This document shows positions 55,338 through 64,000 of a stretch of DNA of 64,000 nucleotides, piece by piece. The notes under the pieces are model-generated. The model saw only the letters and a list, made by a program, of their open reading frames with translations, was not told the origin of the DNA and did no database searches. The stretch is taken from assembly GCA_963719975.1 (NCBI GenBank), contig CAVRED010000002.1, positions 86,834 through 150,833 of the forward strand, given 5' to 3'. Made by a program: the position numbers and the translations under genes. Source of the DNA: Poindextera sp963719975. GTDB taxonomy: Bacteria; Pseudomonadota; Alphaproteobacteria; Caulobacterales; Caulobacteraceae. Numbering within the stretch: the stretch's first letter is position 1; each line of letters begins with the position of its first letter.

Positions 55338-56739
55338 CTAGAACCTGAAGTAGATGAAGGGGTTGTACGAAGTGCCGACGAGTAAAGTCACCGACACCGC
55401 CAAGAAGGCCATGTTCGTCGAGATCGCGACCAGGCCGTTCGCCATCGGGGGGAGCCTGGGTCCGGCTCGCTCGGCGACCCACTCCCGGACCGGGGCGCAA
55501 AAGACGACCGCGACAGCAAGCCAAAGCGCGTTCGCGACAAGCGCTGAATTCAGCCGGTAGTCAAAGAGGGCTGCGCCGGTCCACCCGAACATCAGCTGCG
55601 CCTGCTGGCCAAGTCGGTGCAGGTCGGTGTCGTGGAAGATCGCCCAGCCCATGACGATGAAGCTGAGCGCATAGACGTGCCCAACGATGGCTGGCAGGCG
55701 CCCCAGCCACTTCAGTAGGAAAATCTTCTCGAGGTAGACCAGGACTCCGAAGTACAGGCCCCACAAGACGAAGTTCCAATTCGCGCCGTGCCACAGGCCG
55801 GTGACCGCCCACACAACGAAGATGTTGCGCGTGGCCCACTTCCGATTGCCTCCCAGCGGAATGTAGACGTAGTCGCGGAAGAACTGGCCCATGGAGATGT
55901 GCCAGCGACGCCAGAAGTCGGTGATCGATGTCGCGATGTAGGGGTGGTTGAAATTCTCCGGGATAGGTAAAGCCGACGATGCGGCCAAGGCCGATCGCCA
56001 TGTCGGAGTAGCCCGAGAAGTCGTAATAGATCTGCAGCGTGAACATCAGCAGTCCGAACCACGCGCCCGCAAGCGTGAGCTCATTGATCGGACTATCGAA
56101 GAACTGTTTGGTCAGCTGCCCCGCGACGTTCGCGAAGAAGACCTTCTTGCACAGGCCACGGCAAAACCTCGTAACGCCATAGCTCCAGTCGCGCGGGTCG
56201 CTCCTGCGGTTGACGATCTCGTTGGCGACATGGTGGTAGCGGATGATCGGACCCGCGACGAGCCGCGGGAAGGCGCAGATGAACACGAGGAAGTTCAGAA
56301 GCGATCGCTGCGCCTTTGTCTGCCCCCGGTAGACGTCGAGGGTATAGCTGATCGTCTCGAAGGTATAGAACGACATGCCGACTGGCAGCATGAACGATGG
56401 TCTCGCCAGATGGATCGAGAGGGTGGCGTTTACATTGTCGACGATGAAGCCGGAGTACTTGAACGTCGCAAGAAGGCCGAGGTTGAAGACCAGCGTCGAA
56501 AGCAGCCCAAGGATCTTGAGCGGGCTGTCGCGGAAATGCTCGATGAGGCGGCCGTTCCAGTAGTCGACGATGCCCGACCCGAGCAGGAAGATGACCCAGA
56601 TCGGCTGGCCCCAGGCGTAGAAGATCAGCGATGAAACAACGAGCACGACGTTGCGGACAACGATGCTCGAGGTGCTGAAATAGACAACGAGGAAGGCGGG
56701 TAGGAAGAGGAACAGGAAGGGCAAACTCGAAAATACCAT
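55338..56739 (-). CDS. MBOAT O-acyltransferase, AlgI-like (one frameshift)
   Basis: About 467 residues from ATG 56739. Many membrane spans (FSSLPFLFLFLPAFLVVYF, IWVIFLLGSGIVDYWNG and others). The MBOAT signatures are MSFYTFETISYTLDVYRG, TDFWRRWHISMGQFFRDYVYIPLGG and VTGLWHGANWNFVLW with the catalytic His. A break near 55968 lies between FTYPGEF and PENFNHPYIA. The protein moves acetyl groups across the inner membrane to an exopolysaccharide modifier. First gene of the three-gene cassette. Confidence 0.87.
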
Positions 56740-56908
56740 CGCCCCCGCGACCCCCGCGCCTCGGCCCTTCCCGAGAGAACTCGACACCACCTCAGCCGAA
56801 CCCACAGGCGCGCCGAGGCGCCGGGTGGAAGCGACGAGCTACAGAGAATAAGTCTTAGCCGATAGGCAAAAGCCGTTCCGGTAAGCACGCTCCCCTTACG
56901 CAAATTCG

Positions 56909-56937
56909 AGTGTTTCGCCCGAGGGTCTGAATGTCAA
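56909..56937 (-). promoter_or_regulatory. Promoter-like element upstream of the MBOAT operon
   Basis: On the minus strand a perfect -35 TTGACA (reverse complement of 56932-56937) and a weak -10 AACACT (56909-56914) are 17 bp apart. The 5' untranslated region would be about 160 bases. Confidence 0.4.
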
Positions 56938-56986
56938 TGAGACCAGCCCGCCCGATATTTGCACAATACAGTCACGGCGAAGCGAC

Positions 56987-57027
56987 ATGCGCACACGTCG
57001 GACGCCGGCGGGCCGGCGTGTGCGCAT
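56987..57027. terminator. Long hairpin between the 3D protein and the MBOAT operon
   Basis: ATGCGCACACG (56987-56997) pairs perfectly with CGTGTGCGCAT (57017-57027); the inner 19 bases are also GC-rich and can extend the stem. It lies 26 bases after the 3D gene stop on the minus strand. No T tract follows, so it may act as an RNA 3' end or a boundary. Confidence 0.45.
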
Positions 57028-57052
57028 TCCGGGACCTGATGGGCGCCTTGCG

Positions 57053-57707
57053 CTAACGGTTGGAGGCGACGGCCACGAGGCCCTTGGTCGGGCCGCTGGT
57101 CGGCGCGACGCCCGCGACGCTGTCTGGAAGGGTTACGCCGCTCGGGTTCGGGCAGCCGCTGAACGTGCCGACGCGGGTGACGGTCAGGGTCTTCAGGTTG
57201 AGCGGAAGGTAGGGGAGGATCGAACGCCGCCCCTTGCCGGTGTAGAGGTCGATGCGGCCACGAACGATCGCCGATCCCACGTCGGTCGCGTACCACAGGC
57301 CGTCATGCAACTGCCCGTCCGGCATGCGCATGCCGACCGTCTCCTTGATGAAGAGGATCGTGTGCCGCCGAACGATGCGGCCATCGACGGCCGCCGTTCT
57401 CAGCGGGACAACGCGGCAGCCGATGGAGTCCTTGCCGCTGTCGCGGTTGGTCGTGATGTAGAGGGTCGCCTTCAAACCGAAGCTGTCGCGGCGCGCGGCC
57501 GTGCTTTGCAGCGGCGGGCTCTTGTCGGCGGGGCCGCCACGCTCAGCCGGCGCCTGCATGTCGGCCGTCGGCGCCATCTCGGCCTGGGCATCCTGCGGCC
57601 GTATCAGGCTGACCGCGGTCGTGGTTGTCTGTGGCGACGCCGCCGGCGCGAGGAGAAGACTTCGCGCCAAAGATCGCGGCGACGGGAAGACCAACACGAT
57701 AGCGCAT
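57053..57707 (-). CDS. 3D-domain protein (probable N-terminal frameshift)
   Basis: About 218 residues if the start is ATG 57707 with a one-base break near 57660; a GTG at 57697 gives 214 residues without a break. The N terminus MRYRVGLPVAAIF and LLLAPAASPQ suggest a signal peptide. The C-terminal 3D fold reads LFIKETVGMRMPDGQLHDGLWYATDVGSAIVRGRIDLYTG, with the conserved acidic residues of the MltA-type 3D barrel. A cell-wall role is likely (inference). Confidence 0.75.
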
Positions 57708-58301
57708 CCAACAACTCTGCCATGGCGCCAATTGGCTCACGGCGGCGCTTAGGGGAGGGGCCGCTGGAACCGAATTCACGTCTTGTCGCGGCCCTTGCGC
57801 GTGCAAAGGAGGAGGGTCCGCGACCGAATTTGAAGTTCCCCGTTGCGAGCCCAATCGGGCCCCGTCGGTCTAGTCCGCACACGAAGCGGCTATGCGAGCG
57901 AGTCGCAGGATTAGCCGCCTGGATCGGCCCTGGCAAGGCAAAGTCGTTACCAGATGGTTACCAGCGGAGCCGTAAGGATGCCCTTTCGCGCTGCGGCGCA
58001 GCATGAAACGCCTACCGGCCTCGTTCCCCGCAGATCAAACAATACATTGTAATTAAATAAATATTCTGAACGTCCGCGCTGATAGAAGCGCTGTCAGGCT
58101 TCGACGCCGGGGAGCGCTACTGAGCGCCTGCAATATCCATTCGATTTCTGAGACGCCGGGCCGTCGTCGCGGCCGTCGGGGCCAATTTCGAGGCAATCCA
58201 ATGATGTTCGAGATCCCACCTCGGGCTCGGGCGGGCCCTGGGGCTCGATTGCGCGAAATCAAAGTCAGCGGGGCCCCAAGGCGCTAGGCGTTCATGCATG
58301 A
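57708..58301. other. Gene-poor region with an AT-rich island
   Basis: About 590 bases with no supported gene. Most of it is GC-rich, but 58036-58069 is an AT-rich patch (AATACATTGTAATTAAATAA followed by ATATTCTGAA), very different from its surroundings. It could hold promoters for both flanks or a nucleoid-protein site. Reading frames here lack plausible starts or conserved look. Confidence 0.55.
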
Positions 58302-58493
58302 ACTCACTACGAACTCCTGCTCCATGACGAGCGCGATCGGCCCGTCGAGCACCTTGAGTTCGACGGCGTGGATGACGATCAGGCGATCGAGCACGCGGGC
58401 CGGATCGACCACCCTCTGCGGATGATCGTGCGCGACGGCGAACGGATCGTCGCCCATTTCGCGCCGCGGGTCGGGGTGTTCCGCTTCCATTGA
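58302..58493 (+). CDS. Possible small protein without a clear start
   Basis: About 62 residues in one open frame: THYELLLHDERDRPVEHLEF, then DDDQAIEHAGRIDHP, MIVRDGERIVAHFAPRV and GVFRFH before TGA 58491-58493. The acidic/aliphatic pattern reads like a real small protein, but the frame is preceded by a stop with no ATG, GTG or TTG between. An ATG at 58294 or 58298 would work with a one-base change, as at other frameshifts here. No family is recognised. Confidence 0.35.
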   Translation, partial: THYELLLHDERDRPVEHLEFDGVDDDQAIEHAGRIDHPLRMIVRDGERIVAHFAPRVGVFRFH

Positions 58494-58554
58494 GCCAGCG
58501 GAGGGAGCGAGGCTGCGGGCGAATTTGTGGCAGGGGCCGATCAAGCCGCCCGCC

Positions 58555-60086
58555 TCACCCCTGCGCTTCGAAAAAGGCGTCCGGGTCCTCGATCTCGACC
58601 AGGCGCCCTTGCGGATCTCGACGAAACGGGTCGCGGCGACGCGGGTGAAATAGCGGTCGTGGCTGACGAAGAGGCACGAGACGTCGGTCTCCTCGAGCTC
58701 CGCCTCCAGCGCCTCCTGCCCCTCGATGTCCAGGTGGTTGGTCGGCTCGTCCAGGAGGTAGAAGTTGGGGTTCAGGAGCTTCATGCGCAGGAACGCCAGC
58801 CGCGCCCGCTCGCCGGGGCTGAGCACGAAGATCGGCTCCTCGATGCGGCGGAAGGCGAACCCGGCCTGGGCGAGCAACCGCGCGGCGTCCTTGTGCGTCG
58901 CGCCCGGGGCCGAGCTCAGGTAGTCCACGATCGACTGCTCCAGCGGCAGCTCGCTCATCGCCTGGTCGAAGTAGACCAGCCGCGTCGCCGGATTGAACCG
59001 CACGGCCGCCTGGCCGTCGTAGTGCCGCTGTTTGGGATCGTAGGCCGCCGCGAGCGCGCTCAAGAACGTCGACTTGCCCGCCCCGTTCACGCCCAGCAGC
59101 GCCACCTTGTCGCCGGCGCCGATGGCGAACCGGTCGATCCCGATCAGCTTGCGCGCGCCGTCGGGCGTCGTGACCTCCAGGCCCTGAAGCCGCAGCGCGA
59201 CCTTGGCCTCGATGTCGGCGTCGGCCAGCTCCAGCCTGCGCTCGCGCGCCCGATAGACCTCGGTCTTCTTCGCCTCGATGTGGGCGATGCGGGTCTCGAT
59301 GGCGTTCTTGCGCTTGTTCAGCTCGGGGTTCTTCTGCGCCCACACCTTGTAGCGGGCCGCCGCCTGCTCCAGGCGCTTGACCTCCTTCTCTTCCAGCCGG
59401 CGCGCCTGGGCCGCCGCCGCATCGCGGCGCAACAGCTCCTCCCGCGCCTGGCTGAACGGCGCCCGAAAGGCGTGGATGCCGTCGGCGCGCAGGAACAGCG
59501 TGCGGTCGGTGACCCGGTTCAGGAACGCGCGGTCGTGGCTGACGATCAGCATCGGGATCTTGAACGTCGCCGTCAGCCAGCGCTCCAGCGTGGCGATATT
59601 GGCCAGGTCCAGGTGGTTGGTCGGCTCGTCGAGGACCAGGATGTCCGGCTCCTCGAGCCGCGCCGCGCCGGCGATCAGGATCAGCCTTTGCCAGCCGCCG
59701 GAGAGCTGGCCGAACGCCTGCCCGGCCATCGCCGCATCGACGCCGATCTCGTCCAGCAGGACGTCGATCCGCCAGTCTTCGTCGCCCGCCCCGATTTTGG
59801 CCAGCGAGCGGGCGAGGACCTCTCGCACGGAAAGCCCGTCCATGCCCTCGGGCGTCTCCTGCGGCAGGGCCCCGACGCGCAGCGACCGCGACTTGATCAG
59901 CGTGCCGCGGTCGAGCTCCAGTTCGCCCGAGAGGCACTTGAGCAGGGTCGACTTGCCGGCGCCGTTCTCGCCGACCAGGGCGGTGCGCGCGTCGTCGAGC
60001 ATGAAGCTCACGCCGGTGAACACCTTCGTCGTTCCGTAGAAGAAGCCGCCCTGGTCCATCCCCAGGACAGCCTGCCGCGCCGCCAT
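58555..60086 (-). CDS. ABC-F family ATPase (one frameshift)
   Basis: About 510 residues from ATG 60086. Two ABC domains: first Walker A VGENGAGKSTLL, signature LSGGWQ, Walker B ILVLDEPTNHLDLANI; second Walker A LLGVNGAGKSTFL, signature LSPGERARLAF, Walker B FYLLDEPTNHLDIEG. The inter-domain linker is helical and charged. No membrane spans. A break near 58607 leads to RLVEIEDPDAFFEAQG at the C terminus. ABC-F proteins act on the ribosome or in DNA transactions; Uup-like membership is likely. It is convergent with nothing nearby. Confidence 0.87.
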
Positions 60087-60203
60087 TGGCCACCCGTTCG
60101 CCGCCCAACGGCGGAGCCGCGGGTTCTGACGCGGCGGGGGCGGGGGCGTCAAGCGGAGGCGGGCAACATGCGCCCGCCCTGCAGTCGAGCGGTCGCTCGC
60201 GGC

Positions 60204-60680
60204 CTACAAGACCCCCGTCTCCGCGAGGTATCCAACGAGTGCAGCTGCAGGCTCTTGGCCATCGTTGAACGCACCATAGAGGGCTTTGCAGAGGTCGAAC
60301 GGATCGACACCCAGACGCTGGAAGAAGGCCGCCTCGGACGCGCGGTGCTGGTCCTCGATATGATGGTGGACGCAGCCCGGCCAGGCGAAGGCGTCGTCCG
60401 CCTTGTTGGCGAGGCCCGGGTTGGGACGGCCGGGGACGGACATGCGCAGGTGGCAGGCCTGGACGGGACCTCGGCAGCCGCCTTCGATCAGGCCGGCCAG
60501 GCAGGGGCCGCGGCTAAGCCAGGCGAGGTAGCCATGGTCGCGGACGCGGGGTTGGCGCTGGCCCTTGGCGATCGGTCTGGGCGGCTTGCGCCGCTGGGCG
60601 GCGGCGTCCTGGCGCTTGCCGTCCTCCATGGCGCGTACAGCGGCTCGCTGCTCGCGCTCCTCCTTCGTGTAGCGGATCAT
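60204..60680 (-). CDS. Phage-type HNH-like protein (Ref/DUF968-like candidate)
   Basis: 158 residues. The basic N terminus (YTKEEREQRAAVRAM) is followed by a Cys/His cluster: SRGPCLAGLIEGGCRGPVQACHLR, then GRPNPGLANKADD and GCVHHHIEDQHRASEAAFFQRLGVDP. The His-rich HHxxDQH segment and the paired Cys resemble zinc-stabilised HNH nucleases such as Ref-type proteins of phages. It is the last gene of the recombination module and overlaps the next gene's start by four bases. Confidence 0.65.
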   Translation of the reverse strand: MIRYTKEEREQRAAVRAMEDGKRQDAAAQRRKPPRPIAKGQRQPRVRDHGYLAWLSRGPCLAGLIEGGCRGPVQACHLRMSVPGRPNPGLANKADDAFAWPGCVHHHIEDQHRASEAAFFQRLGVDPFDLCKALYGAFNDGQEPAAALVGYLAETGVL

Positions 60681-61189
60681 GCCGCGTGCTCCGCGCCGGC
60701 GAGCATCAGCTCGGCAGGCTCGACGCCGAGGATGTCGGAGAGAAGCTCCAGGACAGCCCGCTTGCTCGCCTGGAAGGTCGCATGATCCATCGCCTCGATC
60801 GACTGCGACATGGCGGTCAGATGCCAGATCGTGCGGCCTTCGACCGAGACGAGCGCATAGGCGTCATTGGAGCGGATGATGGCGGCGATGGATCGGGCCT
60901 CGGCCCTTGAGCGGCAGACGACGGAGCGAGCGTGGCAGAAGCCGGTATGGATCAGCGCCCACTTGCGTAAGTGCTCCTCGGTCGGGAAGCGCTCGGCGTA
61001 GCCTTCCGGCAGGTTCACCCAGGCCTCGCGCAGTGAGGCGAAGTAGTGCCGGTGGCTCGGAGAGGAGCGGTCCTTCGCTTCGGCGAAGGCGACGATCTCG
61101 CCTTGGCCGTACGTCTCTCTCGCCAGGGTGCGATCGGCTGAGAGCGGCCAGAACGCTTCCCCGTCCCAGGCGAGGGTGAGCGTCCTCAT
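60677..61189 (-). CDS. Phage-type protein of unknown function
   Basis: 170 residues from ATG 61189. RSSPSHRHYFASLREAWVNLPEGYAERFPTEEHLRKWALI is the distinctive block, followed by a beta-rich C terminus. I know similar proteins from alphaproteobacterial phages next to exonuclease genes but no function. It overlaps both neighbours (ATGA-type), so the three genes form one translation unit. Confidence 0.55.
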   Translation of the reverse strand: MRTLTLAWDGEAFWPLSADRTLARETYGQGEIVAFAEAKDRSSPSHRHYFASLREAWVNLPEGYAERFPTEEHLRKWALIHTGFCHARSVVCRSRAEARSIAAIIRSNDAYALVSVEGRTIWHLTAMSQSIEAMDHATFQASKRAVLELLSDILGVEPAELMLAGAEHAA

Positions 61190-61815
61190 GCCGCTTGCGC
61201 CTCAAGGCTCTGAAGCTTGCCGATCACCGCATCGATCTCAGCGAGGAAGCGTCCAACCTCGCGCTCGAGCTCGGCGATCATCCGATCGTCGCGCTCGATG
61301 CGCCGAACGAAGAGGCGCATGGGAAGCGGAAGCCTTGGGTCGTAGGAGACGAAGTCGCACCAGAGGCGGCCCGCAACGGCCATCTGCCACTGCATCTGGG
61401 CGACATATCGCCCAGGCGGCGCCTGCCCCAGCAGCGTCTCGATGTGGGTGGCGGTGAGCGGGCACTTGATCTCGACCAGGCCGCCATCGCCGACGAGGCC
61501 ATCGGGGCTGGCGCCGGCCATGGCGATCTTCGGGTGATCGAGGAAGCCGACCTGGGTTATGTCAGCATCCTCTTCGAAGGCGTAGACCTCGAGCGCCTCG
61601 GCTTCCTTCTCTTGTCCCCAGCGCATCGCGGCGCTCTCGAACGCCTCGGCCTTCACCCCGGTCAGCCGCTCGCAGATCAGCTGGGCGGCGTAGTTGGCTC
61701 GCGACGCGGCATAGCCGCTTCTTGTCTTGGCGATGACGTCGGCGATGCGCGAGGCTGTGGCCTTGCCGAGCCTGGCGCTCTCCCACTCCGCCGTGCGCTG
61801 CCGGACGATCCTCAT
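61186..61815 (-). CDS. YqaJ-type viral exonuclease
   Basis: 209 residues. The YqaJ fold of lambda-exonuclease-like nucleases: RTAEWESARLGKATASRIADV, AMRWGQEKEAEALEVYAF, AGASPDGLVGDGGLVEIKCPL with the catalytic Asp, Glu and Lys (EIK), and VAQMQWQMAVAG. It degrades duplex DNA 5' to 3' to feed an annealing protein. It partners the ERF gene upstream. The frame is intact. Confidence 0.87.
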   Translation of the reverse strand: MRIVRQRTAEWESARLGKATASRIADVIAKTRSGYAASRANYAAQLICERLTGVKAEAFESAAMRWGQEKEAEALEVYAFEEDADITQVGFLDHPKIAMAGASPDGLVGDGGLVEIKCPLTATHIETLLGQAPPGRYVAQMQWQMAVAGRLWCDFVSYDPRLPLPMRLFVRRIERDDRMIAELEREVGRFLAEIDAVIGKLQSLEAQAA

Positions 61816-62572
61816 GCCGCCGCCGTCCTTTGCGCGCGGACGCGGGCGAGGCGGGTGTTGTAGCAGCCGATCACCCGCTGGAAGGAGGCTGGCGCTAGCT
61901 CGCCCAGGCGTCTGCGGTTGGCGCGCTTCCAGGCGGGGAACGCTGCTTCGGTCTCGAGCGCGTTGATCTCCACGATCGCGTCCTGCTCGGCCCGGGTCTC
62001 GCCCGCCGATCGGCCGTCGTCGTCCTCGCCGAGCTTACGGCTGGCGAGGTTCAACAAGAGCTTGGTCACATAGCGCTGGCCGTAGGAGAGGCTCGAGCCG
62101 ACGGCCTGGACCGGGTTCTTGTCGCCGCTCACATCGGCGGGCAGCACGAGCTCGGCCTCTTCCTTGTGACCTGCCTCGTGGCGAAGGACGCCAACCACAA
62201 CCGGCTCGCCTCGAGCCGAGAGCCCAGGCCTGAAGCTCAAGGCGAAGCCGTGGCGCAAGAGGATCGGGCGGATCGCCTCGACCGTGTCCTCCCAGGAGGC
62301 GTAGGTGGACTTGACCTCCCCGTCGCGTCGGTGATCTCGCCGAGCTCGTCCAGCACCGGCAGGCTTCGCTGCATCTTGATCAGGGCGGCGGCGAACTTCT
62401 GCTCGGCCTCGCGCGCCAGCGCGCGCTCGTAGATCGCGGCGATGCGGTCCAACCGGTCCAGGTCGGCGCCCGGATCGGCCAGCGATCGCTCCATGAGCTC
62501 GAGCAGGCTCGAGGCGTCGGGGCCCGCGATGCGCCTTGCATCGCCCGCCGCTCTCCTCGTGCTCACGGTCAT
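61812..62572 (-). CDS. ERF-family single-strand annealing protein (one frameshift)
   Basis: About 253 residues from ATG 62572. N-terminal helical part AEQKFAAALIKMQRSLPVLDELGEI, then a break near 62325 and the ERF core YASWEDTVEAIRPILLRHGFALSF, VLRHEAGHKEEAELVL and KNPVQAVGSSLSYGQRYVTKLLLNL. ERF proteins anneal single strands in phage recombination. The frame overlaps the YqaJ gene by four bases. Confidence 0.83.
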
Positions 62573-62874
62573 CACAAGACGCTCCGGCAGGACCTGACCG
62601 CCAGCGACAGCCGCTGGCCTCCCACCGCAGCGAGCCCGGACACGGCCGGGCGAGCACGAGCACACACGCTCCAAGCGGACCAGGAGTCCAGTGGAACGAC
62701 GCGAACTTCGACTGCGCTGACGGCACGTCGCTCGCAGCGGGCGGCAGCGCGACGGCTGACCTCGGGGCTTCTGCTCCGACCTGCTGGGCGACCTCGTTCA
62801 TCCAGCGCAGTAACCCCGCGGCCCGTCAGGCTTAGGATTTCCCATGGCCCGGTCGCGGCGCCTGCTCGGTGGGG
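62573..62874. other. Region upstream of the recombination module
   Basis: About 300 bases. A frame on the minus strand from ATG 62801 (MNEVAQQVGAEAPRSAVALP) overlaps the ERF start region, but no ribosome site precedes it and its later sequence is just the antiparallel frame of ERF, so I do not call it. No promoter was recognised with confidence. Confidence 0.4.
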
Positions 62875-63283
62875 TCAGCAGTCCGGCCCGCCGCTTGGCC
62901 TCCAGTCGCCGGCGCTGAGGTGCTCATGGGCGATGCGCCAGCCGCCTGGTTCCCGGCGGAAGACCCTAGTGCCCCGGCCGCCGCCGACAACGTCCTCTTC
63001 GGCCACCACCCCGGACCATGAGAAGGCGTAGACGACCGCGGCGGCGGAGCCAGAACTCCGCCAGCCAGACCGCCTCGTCCGTCGTGTAGGTGTGGCGCTC
63101 GACGCGTCTCCAACTCGCGGTCGTGGCGGCGGCGAACGCCTGTTTGCCCCAAAGCGAACTGCCGTTGCTGTAGAAGAACGCGACGTCATCGGTCAGCAAG
63201 GCCAAGGCCGCTTCGATATCCCGGCGGATCAAGGCCGCGACGAAGGCAGCCATGCAGTCTTTCGGAGAGGTGGCGGCCGACAT
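62875..63283 (-). CDS. SnoaL/NTF2-like protein (frameshifted)
   Basis: About 135 residues from ATG 63283. Cone-shaped NTF2 fold: FVAALIRRDIEAALALLTDDVAFFYSNGSSLWG, ERHTYTTDEAVWLAE, then a break near 63050 to AVVYAFSWSGVVAEEDV and GTRVFRREPGGWRIAHEHLSAG. The family covers ketosteroid isomerase-like and DUF4440 proteins; the active-site residues cannot be assigned. Single gene between the phage module and the SDR. Confidence 0.7.
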
Positions 63284-63472
63284 GCGCTAGCTCCTGCTTA
63301 CGGCTGGCATATGGGCCGAGTAACGGCGATCGGCCAACAGCGATGGCGGGGAGGCGCGATATCGAGCCACTGGTCACCCGCTGATGCGGTATCGCGGCCG
63401 ACGAACCTCTGAGACCCAGCGCCGGAGGTGCAGGGCTTGGCCCGCCTGGCGTAAACGCGTAGCCAACATGGC

Positions 63473-64000
63473 ATGACCGACCGTCTCCTTGGCAAAGCCT
63501 GTCTCGTCACGGCCGCCGGCCAGGGCATAGGCCGCGCCACGGCCGAGGCCTTCGCAGCCGAAGGGGCGCAGGTGCTGGCGAGCGACATCAACGCCGCCGC
63601 CCTGGCGACCCTGGCGGGCGTCCAGACCCGGGTCCTCGACGTGACCGACCCCGCCGCGATCACGGCCCTGTTCGCCGAGCGCCCGTCCTCGACGTGGTGT
63701 TCAACTGCGCCGGCTATGTCGCCAACGGCTCGATCCTCGACTGCGGCGAGGACGACTGGGCGCGCTCGTTCGACCTGAACGTGACCAGCATGTTCCGCAT
63801 CTGCAAAGCCGCCCTGCCGGCCAATGTCGGCCCGCGGCTCAGGCTCCATCGTCAACGTCGCGTCGGTGGCCTCTTCGATCAAGGGCGTGCCCGATCGCTT
63901 CGCCTATGGCGCGTCCAAGGCCGCGGTCATCGGCCTGACCCGCTCCATCGCCGCCGACTTCGTCGCCAAGGGCGTCCGCTGTAACGCCATCGCGCCCGGC
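63473..64000 (+). CDS. SDR of the DHRS6/BDH2 type, cut by the window end
   Basis: Starts ATG 63473. NAD site VTAAGQGIGRATAEAF, Asp in ASDINAA (NAD preference), then breaks near 63685 and 63835 separate VVFNCAGYVANGSILDC, SFDLNVTSMFRIC and SIVNVASVASSIKGVPDRFAYGASKAAVIGL with the catalytic Ser, Tyr and Lys. The blocks match type 2 3-hydroxybutyrate dehydrogenases. The C terminus (after CNAIAPG) lies outside the window. Confidence 0.83.

Larger units (their letters stand above)
56740..57052. other. Intergenic region upstream of the MBOAT gene
   Basis: About 313 bases without a gene. It contains a promoter-like pair for the MBOAT gene and a strong hairpin (separate entries), plus a short AT-rich patch (GATATTTGCACAATAC) at 56954-56969. 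I see no open reading frame with a plausible start and ribosome site. Confidence 0.6.

Noticed and set aside
62536..62801. Possible small gene on the minus strand beginning MNEVAQQVGAEAP
   Set aside because: No ribosome site and its later sequence is only the overlapping frame of the ERF gene.
1..64000. CRISPR arrays, rRNA, tRNA genes, riboswitches, integrases and insertion sequences
   Set aside because: Looked for by eye on both strands; no evenly spaced direct repeats, no rRNA-like conserved stretches and no transposase or integrase motifs were found.

Overview
The window comes from a high-GC alphaproteobacterium, most like the Caulobacterales (Caulobacter/Phenylobacterium group). This rests on base composition, gene families such as FabA, SelO, DUF3606, TAXI-type receptors and CehA/McbA-type PHP proteins, and upstream signals that look near-leaderless. 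No rRNA, tRNA, CRISPR array or intact insertion sequence was seen. About two dozen well-conserved genes carry single-base frameshifts, often in G or C runs, with conserved protein sequence on both sides of each break. I read most of these as residual long-read sequencing errors rather than gene decay, and give full-length spans with the breaks noted.

Layout. 0-6 kb: a 26-residue membrane micro-protein diverging from fabA, a Nudix hydrolase, an aldehyde dehydrogenase with a strong terminator, a large palindromic repeat, nhaA and selO. 6-16 kb: a proline-rich protein with a histidine-rich nuclease-toxin-like tail, a TIR-membrane-SH3 protein, a phosphodiesterase-fold protein, methyltransferase, CMD-family, GNAT, DUF3606 and SH3 proteins, an esterase and a PIG-L deacetylase. 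15.7-18.8 kb: a phage remnant with an Xre repressor, three matching operator-like palindromes, two coupled small genes, two small phage-type genes and a terminase large subunit. 18.9-31.4 kb: class I amidotransferase, DAHP synthase with a six-aromatic leader peptide and attenuator, PHP and DUF2891 proteins, S10 peptidase, cupin, Gfo/Idh/MocA oxidoreductase, two FtsX-like permeases without an ATPase, and a methyltransferase. 31.4-43.7 kb: a catabolic-looking stretch of alpha/beta hydrolases, a phosphotransferase, phytanoyl-CoA dioxygenase-like protein, TAXI receptor, SDR and thioesterase. 43.7-49.5 kb: a glycan operon (GPH transporter, YdjC deacetylase, GH38 mannosidase, small secreted protein). 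49.5-57.7 kb: GST, M1 peptidase, a three-gene O-acetylation cassette (MBOAT, DHHW, SGNH) and a 3D-domain protein. 58-60 kb: an ABC-F ATPase. 60.2-62.6 kb: a phage recombination module (ERF annealing protein, YqaJ exonuclease and two small phage-type genes). The end holds a SnoaL-like protein and an SDR that runs off the window.

The most notable element is the leader upstream of DAHP synthase. A 27-codon peptide with six consecutive aromatic residues (Phe, Tyr and Trp all present) precedes a perfect 22-base palindrome with a T-rich tail, and an 8-base segment inside the leader copies the 3' arm of that terminator. This is the arrangement of a ribosome-controlled attenuator sensing all three end products of the aromatic pathway.
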